Shown: piece by piece, positions 52,113 to 59,664 of the stretch
Numbering within the stretch: position 1 is the first letter of the stretch
Layout: every line of letters begins with the position of its first letter
From: Pseudonocardia bannensis
GTDB taxonomy: Bacteria; Actinomycetota; Actinomycetes; Mycobacteriales; Pseudonocardiaceae
Direction: 5' to 3'
DNA: 59,664 nucleotides
Assembly: GCF_012911875.1 (NCBI RefSeq)
Contig: NZ_JAAXKZ010000021.1
Span: 1-59,664, forward strand
Position numbers and translations under genes: made by a program
Notes under the pieces: model-generated
Database searches by the model: none
What the model saw: the letters and a program-made list of their open reading frames with translations, nothing else
Told to the model about the DNA's origin: nothing

Positions 52113-55100
52113 GTGCTGAGCCTGGCGATCGGGCACGACGTCGGCTACCTGACCGGACCGGTCGCCGGTGGACGGGAGGGCTACTACACCGGTGCGGTCG
52201 CCACGGGCGAGCCTGCCGGCCTCTGGTTCGGCGCCGGCGCGGAACGGCTCGGGCTGGCCGGGCAGGTCGACGCCGAGCTGATGGAGGCCGTGTACACGCA
52301 CCTGCTCGATCCCCGCGATCCGGCGACAGCGTCGCGGTCGACGTGGGGGCAGGCGGCGCCACTGGCCGCGCCTCACAAGAGGTTCCGCTCGCCCGAGCAG
52401 ATCCACGCCGAGCTGGTGGCTGCCGAGCCGCAGGCGGGACCGGAGCGGCGGGCCGAGCTGCGCACGCAAGCCGAGGTGTCGTCGCGGCAGGCCGTGGCGT
52501 TCATCGACGCGACCTTCTCCGCGCCGAAGAGCGTGACGGTGCTCGGGGTGGCGTTCGAGCGGGCCGCCAACGACGCCCGGGCGGCGGGGGACGAGCGGGC
52601 GGCTGCGGCGTGGGCGGCGCATCAGCGGGCGGTGGAGGACGCGGTGCTCGTCGGTGCCCGGGCCGGGCTGGACTTCCTCCAGGACTCCGCTGGGTACGCC
52701 CGCGCTGGTCACCACGGTGGTGGGGGCGGACGGTGGATCGACGCCCACGAGTTCGTCGTTGCCCAGTTCCTGCAGCACGACTCCCGCGATCGCGACCCGC
52801 AGCTGCACGTGCACAACGCCATCCTCAACCGGGTCCAGGCTGCCGACGGGAAGTGGCGGGCGCTGGACTCCCGCACCATCCATGCGCACCGGGGTGCGGC
52901 GGGCGCGATCGCTGAGCGGGTGATGGAGGCTCACCTCGCGCGGACGCTCGGGGTGGAGTTGGCCACCCGTCCGGACGGGCGGGCGCGGGAGGTCGTCGGC
53001 GTCGATTCGGAGCTGCTGGGGCTGTTCTCCTCCCGCCGGCACGCCATCACCGCTCACACCCGGGAGCTGATGGACGCCTTCTCCGCCCGGTTCGGGCGCG
53101 ACCCGTCCCCGCTCGAGCGCACCCGGCTGGCTCAGCAAGCGACCCTCGCCACCCGGGCGGCGAAGTCGCCCGGCGGGGAGTCACTAGGAGAGCGGCTCGA
53201 CCGGTGGGAGGCTGAGGCCCGCCGAGCCGTGGTCGGTGGGCTGAACCAGGTGGCGCACGACGTGATTGGCCGCAGCCAGCGTCCGAGCGCGCCGGGGGAG
53301 TGGTCGGTTCAGGACGTCGTCGATCGGGCCCTGGCCAACGTGAGCACCACGCGCGCGTCCTGGTCGCGGTCAGATCTGATGCGGGCGGTGTCCGACGAGC
53401 TGCCGGGACATCTCGGCCTGCGCCCGGATCAGGTGCGGCCTCTGCTCGAGCGGCTCACCGACACGGCACTCGAGCAGGCGGTCCCGATCACGCCGCCGCC
53501 CGTACTCGACGAGCTGCCCGCCGAGCTGCGCCGCGCCGACGGTCAGTCGATGTTCCAGCGGCCCGGCGCCGACCGCTACAGCGCGCCTGGTCAGCTCGCC
53601 GCCGAGCGAACGCTACGGCGCAGCGCGGTCCTACGCGGCGCTCCGACCTTCTCCACGGAGGAGGCGGACACCGTGGTGACTCGGTTCTCAGAGTCCGGGC
53701 ACGAGCTCGGCGCCGACCAGGCGGCTGCCCTGCGTGGTGTCCTGACGTCGGGCGCCCGGGTCGAGGTGCTGGCCGCCGCCGCGGGAACGGGCAAGACCTT
53801 CACCGTCGGCACCTTGACCGAGGCCTGGACCGAAGCTGGACGGCGGGTGATCGGCCTGGCGCCCTCGCAGGTCGCGGCCGACCTTCTGAGCGAGGAGGGC
53901 CTGCGCGCGACGAACATCGCGCGTTGGCTTCGCGACGTTCCCGGCGACATGGTGCTGCGGGACGGGGACCTGGTAGTCGTCGACGAGGCCGGGATGGCGT
54001 CCACCGGGGACCTGGCCGAGATCGTGGCGCGCTGCGATGCCGCAGGCGCCAAGCTTCTACTCGTCGGCGACCCAGCCCAGCTCGGCGCGGTCGGTCCGGG
54101 CGGGGCGTTGTCCGACGTCGCCGAGCGCGGCCTCACCCATCAGCTGGGCGAAGTCCGCCGATTCTCGGCCGACTGGGAACGTGGTGCGTCGCTTCGACTG
54201 CGTGAGCGGAATCCCGGAGCGTTGGAGGCGTACCAGCGGCACGGCCGGCTCATCGACGCCGGCACCGTCGACCAGGCCGAGACCGCAGCCGCGCGGGCAT
54301 GGATGGCCGACACCCTCGGCGGGCGGGACTCGATCCTCATCGTCGGGAGCAACGATGCTGCGGCGCGGGTGAGCGCCGCGCTGCGCGCGCAGCTGGTCGA
54401 CCTCGGTCGGGTTGAGGCGGTCGGGGTCGAGCTGGAAATGCAGGGCACCGTCGCCGGAGTCGGGGATCTCGTGCAGGCCCGCCGCAACGGTTGGAACCTG
54501 ATCGGCTTCGCCGGCAACAAGCAAGCGCCGATCAACCGGAGCACCTACCGCGTCACGGCCCTACGCGAGGACGGCGGGCTCACCGTCGCGCCGGTGGCCG
54601 GCGGCGACGCGATGCATCTGCCGGCGGACTACGTCCGTTCGCATCTGGCCCTGGCCTATGCCAGCACGGTGCATGCCGCGCAGGGCCGGACTGTCGACAC
54701 CTGCCACGCCGTGCTCGCACCGGGCGCGAAGGCGTCCTCGCTCTACGTCGCCCTGACCCGAGGACGGGAGCGCAACACCGCCTGGACCGTGACCCGCTCG
54801 ACCGCACCCGACGCGATGCCGGCCGAGGCGCTCGACACCGAATCGCGCACCGCCCGCGCCGTGCTGGCCGACGTCCTCGCCGCAGCAGAGAGCGACCAGA
54901 CCGCACTCGCCGAACGCGAGCAGGCCGAGATCACGGCCCGGTCGGCGCTGACCCACGCCGGGCAGCTGGTCGAGGGCGTCTCGCACGTGACCGCGGGTCG
55001 GACCGCCACCACCCTCGACCAGCTCGCCGCGGAGGGCATGCTCGGACCGAAGCTTCGCGAGCGGCTCGCGGCCGACGGAGCCCTCGGTTCCCTGGAACGT

Positions 55101-56360
55101 CTGCTTCGCACCGCCGAGCTCGCCGGCCACGACCCCGCCGCGGTGCTCGCCGGCGCGATAGACGGGCGCAGCCTCGACGACGCCCGCTCACCTGCCCAGG
55201 TCCTGTACCACCGAATCACGACCACCTTCCATGGCCGCCTGACTCCCGAGATCGGGTCGGCGGTGGACCTCGTGCCTCGCGACGCAACGGGGAGCTGGGC
55301 CGCGTGGCTGCGCGACCGGGCCGACGCCGTCGATCTCCGACGCCACGAGTTGGGTGCCGAGATTGCGCAGGAACCACCGGCCTGGGCGAGGACGGCCCTC
55401 GGACCGGTACCCGACGACGTCGTCGGACGGGCCGAGTGGGAACGCCGAGCCGGGTGGGCCGCGGCCTACCGCGAGTTCGCTGGGCAGACCGACGAGCACG
55501 ACCCGCTTGGTCCGGCACCCGCCGCCGGCATGGCCGAAGCCGCGGTGCTGTTCCGCGCCGCGCACAACGCGCTGGACCTCCCCGATGCCGGAGCCGAGGA
55601 AGCAGACCTCACGGACGGGCAGCTGCGCATGCGCGTTCGCGCCCACGAACGCGAGACCGCGTGGGCGCCCCGCTGGGTCGGCGACGAACTCGACCAGACC
55701 CACCAGCAGGCCGCGAAGGCCAAGGCGGACGCGGAGATCTGGGACGCGCACGCGAACGCTGTCACCGACGAGGCCGAGCAGGAGCAGCTTCGGGCCGCTG
55801 CTGCGCAGGCCCGCGCCGAGGCCGAGTCTCTGGCCGAGCAAGCCGCTCAGCTGGAGATCGCCGACCAGGCACGCGCGACCTGGTACGCCCACACCGCAAT
55901 GACGCGCGACCGGGCCGAGCGGGCCCGCGTCGAGCTCGGCGCTCGTGGTGTCGACCTCGCCCACCCCACGGATCAGGTCACCGCCGAGGAGTGGCTCGCC
56001 CTGCACCTCGCCGAGGAGCGCGACGAGGACCGGCACCGGGAGATCACCGAACTCGACGTCGTGGATGACTCCCTTGTTCTCGACGAGGTCGCGCACGGTC
56101 CGGAGACCGACCTGCCGGACCTCCGCGAGGTGAGCGAGGCCGACCGCAGCGAGACCGTGGATCTTCCTGCCGATCGGGTTCCGACCCTCGACGAGACGAC
56201 CGCCGCCGTGGCCCGCGCACAGCTCGCCCTTGCCGAGATCGCCGCACGCGAAGCAGCCGATGCCGAGCGCGAGGCCGAGGACGAAGCAGCGCGGCAGCCC
56301 CACACCTGGCAGAACACACGAGAGGAGACCTTCGAATGGGACGCCGTCTCCGAGCGCTAA
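52113..56360 (+). CDS. MobF relaxase-helicase (TrwC/TraI-like)
   Basis: A 1415-residue protein that would nick the transferred strand and unwind it. The N-terminal relaxase domain has the tyrosine pair Tyr24-Tyr25 (REGYYTGAV) and the metal triad in RDPQLHVHNAILNRV, with IDATFSAPKSVTVLGVAFER between them. The helicase domain follows: Walker A AAAAGTGKTFTVGTL near residues 553-566, Walker B VVVDEAGMAS near 622, LVGDPAQLGAVGPGG, and a C-terminal UvrD-like motif YASTVHAAQGRTVD then YVALTRGRERNTAW. The last 400 residues are helical. Start GTG 52113 is preceded by GAGGGCGG. It ends overlapping a minus-strand gene by four bases. Confidence 0.93.
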   Translation: MLSLAIGHDVGYLTGPVAGGREGYYTGAVATGEPAGLWFGAGAERLGLAGQVDAELMEAVYTHLLDPRDPATASRSTWGQAAPLAAPHKRFRSPEQIHAELVAAEPQAGPERRAELRTQAEVSSRQAVAFIDATFSAPKSVTVLGVAFERAANDARAAGDERAAAAWAAHQRAVEDAVLVGARAGLDFLQDSAGYARAGHHGGGGGRWIDAHEFVVAQFLQHDSRDRDPQLHVHNAILNRVQAADGKWRALDSRTIHAHRGAAGAIAERVMEAHLARTLGVELATRPDGRAREVVGVDSELLGLFSSRRHAITAHTRELMDAFSARFGRDPSPLERTRLAQQATLATRAAKSPGGESLGERLDRWEAEARRAVVGGLNQVAHDVIGRSQRPSAPGEWSVQDVVDRALANVSTTRASWSRSDLMRAVSDELPGHLGLRPDQVRPLLERLTDTALEQAVPITPPPVLDELPAELRRADGQSMFQRPGADRYSAPGQLAAERTLRRSAVLRGAPTFSTEEADTVVTRFSESGHELGADQAAALRGVLTSGARVEVLAAAAGTGKTFTVGTLTEAWTEAGRRVIGLAPSQVAADLLSEEGLRATNIARWLRDVPGDMVLRDGDLVVVDEAGMASTGDLAEIVARCDAAGAKLLLVGDPAQLGAVGPGGALSDVAERGLTHQLGEVRRFSADWERGASLRLRERNPGALEAYQRHGRLIDAGTVDQAETAAARAWMADTLGGRDSILIVGSNDAAARVSAALRAQLVDLGRVEAVGVELEMQGTVAGVGDLVQARRNGWNLIGFAGNKQAPINRSTYRVTALREDGGLTVAPVAGGDAMHLPADYVRSHLALAYASTVHAAQGRTVDTCHAVLAPGAKASSLYVALTRGRERNTAWTVTRSTAPDAMPAEALDTESRTARAVLADVLAAAESDQTALAEREQAEITARSALTHAGQLVEGVSHVTAGRTATTLDQLAAEGMLGPKLRERLAADGALGSLERLLRTAELAGHDPAAVLAGAIDGRSLDDARSPAQVLYHRITTTFHGRLTPEIGSAVDLVPRDATGSWAAWLRDRADAVDLRRHELGAEIAQEPPAWARTALGPVPDDVVGRAEWERRAGWAAAYREFAGQTDEHDPLGPAPAAGMAEAAVLFRAAHNALDLPDAGAEEADLTDGQLRMRVRAHERETAWAPRWVGDELDQTHQQAAKAKADAEIWDAHANAVTDEAEQEQLRAAAAQARAEAESLAEQAAQLEIADQARATWYAHTAMTRDRAERARVELGARGVDLAHPTDQVTAEEWLALHLAEERDEDRHREITELDVVDDSLVLDEVAHGPETDLPDLREVSEADRSETVDLPADRVPTLDETTAAVARAQLALAEIAAREAADAEREAEDEAARQPHTWQNTREETFEWDAVSER

Positions 56361-56944
56361 CCACTGCGCCGCACCCGCTCCTGAACCGACGCGATCCGTG
56401 CGATCAACCGCCGCGACCGCTCGACCGTCGCCCTCGCGTCGTTCCGCGCCGCATGACGTTCCTCCGGGCCCCAGGTCTTGTACGGCTCGGCCGCCATCGC
56501 CGCGTCGACCAGCTCCTGCGTCTCGAGCAGTTGGCCGTCCGGCCGTCGGGCAGGCAGGGGCATCGGGGGAGAAGTGGTTTTTCCCAGCAGCCAACTCAGC
56601 GCTGCGACAGTTCCAGCAGCCCGCTGCGGATCGAGTTCTCGTGGCGGGCAGTAGTCGACGCCGAGGTCGTCGCGCAGGGCGTCGATCGGGATGGGGGAGT
56701 CCGGCGACGTAGCCGCGCGGGCGCCCCACAGCTCCATCTCCGCCAGAGCGCGGGTGACCGGCTGGTCGGTCCGACCACTGACCGGAGCCTGCTGACCGCC
56801 GCGTGCCCAGGCCACCGCTGCGACGACACCGGCCGCGATTCGCGAGGTCGACTCGGTGGCGTCGGCGTACGCCAACCAGTGGAGATCGGCGATCTGGGCG
56901 CGCGGAGGCACCGCCCAGGGCGGCTCGGCCGGCGTCCACGTCAT
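56357..56944 (-). CDS. Unknown element protein on the opposite strand
   Basis: A 195-residue protein I do not recognise, beginning MTWTPAEPPWAVPPRAQIAD. It is largely helical, with an HWLAYADATESTSRIAAGVV region and a final basic helix (ERSRRLIARIASVQERVRRS) that could bind DNA or a partner. No cysteines of note and no membrane span. The frame continues to an ATG at 57007 that is only two bases from the divergent prim-pol start; the shorter start is favoured for spacing, although neither has a good ribosome site. It is the only core gene against the main direction, and converges on the relaxase gene with a four-base overlap. Confidence 0.65.
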   Translation of the reverse strand: MTWTPAEPPWAVPPRAQIADLHWLAYADATESTSRIAAGVVAAVAWARGGQQAPVSGRTDQPVTRALAEMELWGARAATSPDSPIPIDALRDDLGVDYCPPRELDPQRAAGTVAALSWLLGKTTSPPMPLPARRPDGQLLETQELVDAAMAAEPYKTWGPEERHAARNDARATVERSRRLIARIASVQERVRRSG

Positions 56945-57008
56945 GCCGCGGAGTATGCGCCCGATCTCCGACAGCGCAGGAGACTTTCGATCACAGGGAG
57001 GCGTCATC

Positions 57009-57920
57009 GTGGGCTCTGACCTGCTGCAGTTCGCGCTCAGTCATGCTGCTCGAGGTTGGCGAGTGTTCCCGCTCCGCCCTGGGGACAAGCGCCCGGCGAT
57101 CCGGGACTGGGAGGCCCGCGCGACCACGGATCCCGAGCGGATCCGCCGCGCCTGGACCGGCCCGAAGCGCTTCAACATCGGAATCGCGTGTGGACCGTCG
57201 AGGCTGGTGGTCATCGATCTGGACAGGCCGGAACACGGCGCTGAACGACCTCCGCGGTGGAACCGGCCCGGGATCCGGGACGGCGCCGACGTCTTGGCCG
57301 CCCTCGCCGAGCAGAACGGCCAGACCGCGCCGTTCGAGACCTACGCGGTGCAGACTGCGTCGGGCGGCGAGCACCTCTATTTCTCCGCGCCCCACGGAGC
57401 CGAGCTTCGGAACTCGGCCGGACGACTGGGTTGGCTGGTCGACATCCGCGCTGCTGGCGGCTACGTCGTCGCGGAAGGCTCGATCGTTCGAGGCCGCCGC
57501 TACCGCAGCAACCACGCCGACTCGGTGGCCGCGCTACCGGACTGGATCACCAACCGCCTCTGCGACGACACCACAACGCGCAGGACACCGGTGTCTGCAC
57601 GGCAGGACTTCACTCCGCTGCTTGACGTCGTGGGCCGCCGCTCCCGCTACGCCGTCGTAGCCCTGCGCGGCGAGCTGGACAACGTCCTGGGCGCTCGTCC
57701 AGGCAGCCATCAGCGCAACGACACCCTCAACCGCGCTGCCTTCGCCCTCGGCCAGCTCGTCGGCGCCGGGCTGCTCACCGAAGGGCTCGCCACGGCTGCC
57801 CTCGCTGAGGCTTCCGCAGTGATCGGCCTGCCACCAGCCGAAGCGCACGCGACGATCCGCTCCGGCCTGACCGCCGGCGCCCGTACCCCACGTCAGCTAC
57901 CGACGGGAGGTTCTCGGTGA
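57009..57920 (+). CDS. Primase-polymerase (prim-pol) domain protein
   Basis: A 303-residue bifunctional primase/polymerase of the archaeo-eukaryotic primase type. The N-terminal core LLQFALSHAARGWRVFPLRP, NIGIACGPSRLVVIDLDRP (acidic metal pair) and ASGGEHLYFSAP is complete; a C-terminal helical region (NDTLNRAAFALGQLVGAGLL) matches the PriCT-like tail. It would prime replication of the excised element. GTG 57009 follows GGGAGG. It overlaps the DUF3987 gene by four bases (GTGA), so both are translated together. Confidence 0.88.
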   Translation: MGSDLLQFALSHAARGWRVFPLRPGDKRPAIRDWEARATTDPERIRRAWTGPKRFNIGIACGPSRLVVIDLDRPEHGAERPPRWNRPGIRDGADVLAALAEQNGQTAPFETYAVQTASGGEHLYFSAPHGAELRNSAGRLGWLVDIRAAGGYVVAEGSIVRGRRYRSNHADSVAALPDWITNRLCDDTTTRRTPVSARQDFTPLLDVVGRRSRYAVVALRGELDNVLGARPGSHQRNDTLNRAAFALGQLVGAGLLTEGLATAALAEASAVIGLPPAEAHATIRSGLTAGARTPRQLPTGGSR

Positions 57921-59518
57921 GCTCGCGGTCCCGCCGGACCACTGCCCACGACATCCTCGCCGGCCTCGACGCCGACCGCCGCCTCGCCGTCCTGCACGGC
58001 GAAGATCAGCCCGAACCGCAGGGTTGGGACGCCGATCCCACTCCGCTCACCCCGCGACGGCTCGTCCCGCCGTTCCCAGTCGACGCCCTGCCGTCGTGGG
58101 TGGCGGACATGGTGCTGGCGATCGCCGAGTTCACCCAGACCCCGCTCGACCTGCCCGGCTGCCTCGCCCTCGCCACCCTGTCCACCGCGGCCGGGGGCCG
58201 CGCCGAGCTCGAGGTGCGCCCCGGCTGGCGAGAGCCCCTGAACCTCTACACCGTGGTCGCGATGCCACCCGGCTCCCGCAAGAGCGCCGTCTTCGCCGCC
58301 ATGACCGCCCCTCTCCTCGAGGCCGAGCAGACACTGGTCGAGCAGGCGCGGCCCCGCATCGTCGAGGCCGAATTGGCCAAGAAAGTCGCGCACACCGAAG
58401 CAGAGCGCCGCGCCAAGGACGCCACCCAGGCCCGCGACCGGTTCGCCCGCGAGGAAGCCCTCGCCTCCGCTCAAGACGCGGCGATCGCCGCCGAGGAGAT
58501 CGTGGTCCCGCCACTGCCACGGCTGATCGCCGACGACGTGACCACAGAGGCCGCCGCGTCGCTCCTGGCCGAGCAGGGCGGCCGCCTGGCGGTGCTGTCC
58601 GCCGAGGGCGGGATCTTCTCTACCCTCGCCGGCCGCTACTCCGGCGGTGTCCCCTCCCTCGAGGTCTTCCTCAAGGGCCACGCCGGCGATCTGCTGCGCG
58701 TCGACCGCAAGGGCCGCCCCGCCGAACACGTCGCCAAACCGGCACTCACCCTCGGCCTGGCCCTGCAGCCCGAGGTGCTCACCGGTATCGCCCGCATGCC
58801 CGGCTTCCGCGGCCGCGGCCTCCTCGCCCGGATCCTCTACTCGCTGCCGGAGAACACTGTCGGCCGCCGTCGCGTCGGCGCCCCTGCCGTGCCGGCCCCG
58901 GTCGACCGCATCTACACCAGCCGCGTGGCCCGCCTCGTCGTCACCCTCGCCGACCAGCCAGACCCGCTGCGGCTACGCCTCGACGAAGAAGCCAACCACC
59001 GCGTCCTCGACCTCGAACGCGGCCTCGAACCCAAGCTGGCCCCGCACGCCGAGCTGGCCCACATCACCGACTGGGCCTCCAAGCTCACCGGCGCCACTGC
59101 CCGCATCGCCGGCCTGCTCCACCTCGCCGACACCCTCCCGACCGCCTGGATCCAGCCCGTCCCTGCCCGTCACATCGATGCCGCCGCCCGCCTCGGCCAG
59201 TACTTCCTCGCCCACGCCCTCGCCGTCTTCGACCGCATGGGCGCCGACCCCACCGTCGACGACGCCCGCGCACTGCTCGACTGGATCGGGCGTACCGGGG
59301 CCGAACGGTTCACCCGCCGCGAGCTGTTCTCCGGGGTCTCTCGCGCCCGGTTCCGCAAAGTTGGCGATCTCGACCCCGCGCTGCGGGTTCTCGAGGACCA
59401 CGGCTACCTCCGTGCCGAGGCCCCCGCCGGGCCGACGGGTGGGCGGCCCGGCTCGCCGCGCTGGCAGGTCCACCCTCGTGCCGTAGAAGCCGCAGAAGCC
59501 GCAGAAATCCCCCGTTGA
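57917..59518 (+). CDS. DUF3987/YfjI-type replication-associated protein
   Basis: A 533-residue protein of the DUF3987 family, often coupled to prim-pol genes in mobile elements and thought to act as a helicase-like replication factor. Hallmarks: TQTPLDLPGCLALATLSTAA, NLYTVVAMPPGSRKSAVFAA (P-loop-like GSRKS near residue 120), LSAEGGIFSTLAGRYSGG and GFRGRGLLARILYSLPEN. A C-terminal winged-helix-like tail ends near residue 510. Translationally coupled to prim-pol. An insertion sequence begins about 20 bases downstream. Confidence 0.85.
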   Translation: MSSRSRRTTAHDILAGLDADRRLAVLHGEDQPEPQGWDADPTPLTPRRLVPPFPVDALPSWVADMVLAIAEFTQTPLDLPGCLALATLSTAAGGRAELEVRPGWREPLNLYTVVAMPPGSRKSAVFAAMTAPLLEAEQTLVEQARPRIVEAELAKKVAHTEAERRAKDATQARDRFAREEALASAQDAAIAAEEIVVPPLPRLIADDVTTEAAASLLAEQGGRLAVLSAEGGIFSTLAGRYSGGVPSLEVFLKGHAGDLLRVDRKGRPAEHVAKPALTLGLALQPEVLTGIARMPGFRGRGLLARILYSLPENTVGRRRVGAPAVPAPVDRIYTSRVARLVVTLADQPDPLRLRLDEEANHRVLDLERGLEPKLAPHAELAHITDWASKLTGATARIAGLLHLADTLPTAWIQPVPARHIDAAARLGQYFLAHALAVFDRMGADPTVDDARALLDWIGRTGAERFTRRELFSGVSRARFRKVGDLDPALRVLEDHGYLRAEAPAGPTGGRPGSPRWQVHPRAVEAAEAAEIPR

Positions 59519-59537
59519 CCACCTTTCGCGGCTTCTA

Positions 59538-59664
59538 GGGACTGTCTGATCTTGGGTGTAACTGGTCCTGACACGCCGAGCGCGCTCGGCGGGAAGGACC
59601 CGTAGTGACCGAGATGATCGAGTCCGTGCCGGCTCGAGGAGATCAGCAGCAGCTCGCCCAGGAA
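59538..59664 (+). mobile_element. IS256-family insertion sequence, left part
   Basis: The sequence from about 59538 (GGGACTGTCTGATCTTGGGT) resembles the terminal end of IS256/Mutator-type elements of actinomycetes and is followed by the start of a transposase. CGCCGAGCGCGCTCGGCG at 59574-59591 is an 18-bp palindrome before the gene, possibly limiting transposase expression. The right end and target duplication lie outside the window, so the exact boundary is an estimate. Confidence 0.6.
59605..59664 (+). CDS. IS256-family transposase, N-terminal fragment
   Basis: Only 20 codons are visible: VTEMIESVPARGDQQQLAQE. This matches the usual N-terminus of actinomycete Mutator-type (IS256) transposases, in which QQLAQ-LVERAR precedes the conserved GPGGLL region, which would lie just past the edge. 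GTG 59605 with GGAAGGA about seven bases upstream. The gene is cut by the window end; intactness cannot be judged. Confidence 0.6.
   Translation, partial: MTEMIESVPARGDQQQLAQE

Larger units (their letters stand above)
37904..59664 (+). mobile_element. Integrative conjugative/mobilizable element, left part
   Basis: The element starts at the tRNA-Val 3' end and is not closed within the window; no second copy of the tRNA 3' end is seen before 59664. The left end holds int and cargo (37997-47333), the right part a conserved core in one direction: GntR repressor, Xis, WhiB, small membrane protein, DUF2637, VirD4-like coupling protein, DUF4913, MobF relaxase, prim-pol and DUF3987, with an IS256-family element inserted behind it. 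It lacks TraB/FtsK and any visible type IV channel genes. Parts around 43430-44720 are visibly AT-richer and use rare TTA and ATA codons. Confidence 0.85.

Noticed and set aside
37904..59664. Second attachment site (repeat of the tRNA-Val 3' end)
   Set aside because: No copy of GGTTCGATCCCTGCCGCGCC was found to the right edge, so the element is reported as open-ended.

Overview
The window is very GC-rich chromosomal DNA from an actinobacterium. Gene order points to a Pseudonocardia-like member of the Pseudonocardiaceae. This is an inference from the GC-rich third codon positions, many GTG starts, the lexA-LysM-nrdR-nrdJ block, and a fasR-fabD-fabH-acpP-fabF-accD type II fatty acid operon. No database search was possible.

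Layout. 1-5.9 kb: a housekeeping run in which an extradiol-dioxygenase-like protein, miaA and dapF are tightly packed, followed by hflX and a secreted propeller-like protein. 5.9-12 kb: the SOS and ribonucleotide block, with lexA, a divergent LysM cell-wall protein (apparently frameshifted), an unknown membrane protein, nrdR and the B12-dependent reductase nrdJ. 12-18.9 kb: a decayed PAS gene with short repeats, HD hydrolase, Nudix, pirin, a small HTH regulator, transglutaminase-like, MBL-fold and beta-helix proteins, and DUF3145. 18.9-25.4 kb: a probable envelope glycosylation group (GT-C membrane enzyme, epimerase, flippase-GT2 fusion, FAD oxidoreductase). 25.7-32.2 kb: fatty acid synthesis with its PucR-type activator. 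32.2-37.8 kb: pirin, cold-shock protein, aceE, DUF3052 and a one-Cys peroxiredoxin. 37832-37903: tRNA-Val(TAC).

From the 3' end of this tRNA to the right edge lies an integrative conjugative or mobilizable element that is not closed in the window. It begins with a tyrosine integrase fused to a GntR-like winged helix. Next come variable cargo genes: a small gene behind a perfect LexA box, a putative AbiJ-like/DUF559 nuclease, an AT-richer membrane/zinc gene pair, small HTH proteins on phased direct repeats, an APH kinase and a TPR regulator. The conserved core follows: GntR repressor, Xis, WhiB, a small membrane protein, DUF2637, a VirD4-type coupling ATPase, DUF4913, a MobF relaxase-helicase, a primase-polymerase and a DUF3987 protein. 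An IS256-family insertion sequence starts at the right edge.

Working together: LexA probably controls both itself and the LysM protein through boxes in their shared promoter. The integrated element appears to have borrowed the same LexA signal. Within the element, Int and Xis would move the DNA, KorSA-like GntR would keep transfer silent, the coupling protein and relaxase would process and export it, and prim-pol plus DUF3987 would replicate the excised circle. The element uses VirD4/MobF proteins instead of the FtsK-like TraB typical of actinomycete elements, and no mating-channel genes are visible. It may therefore be mobilizable, or carry them beyond the window.
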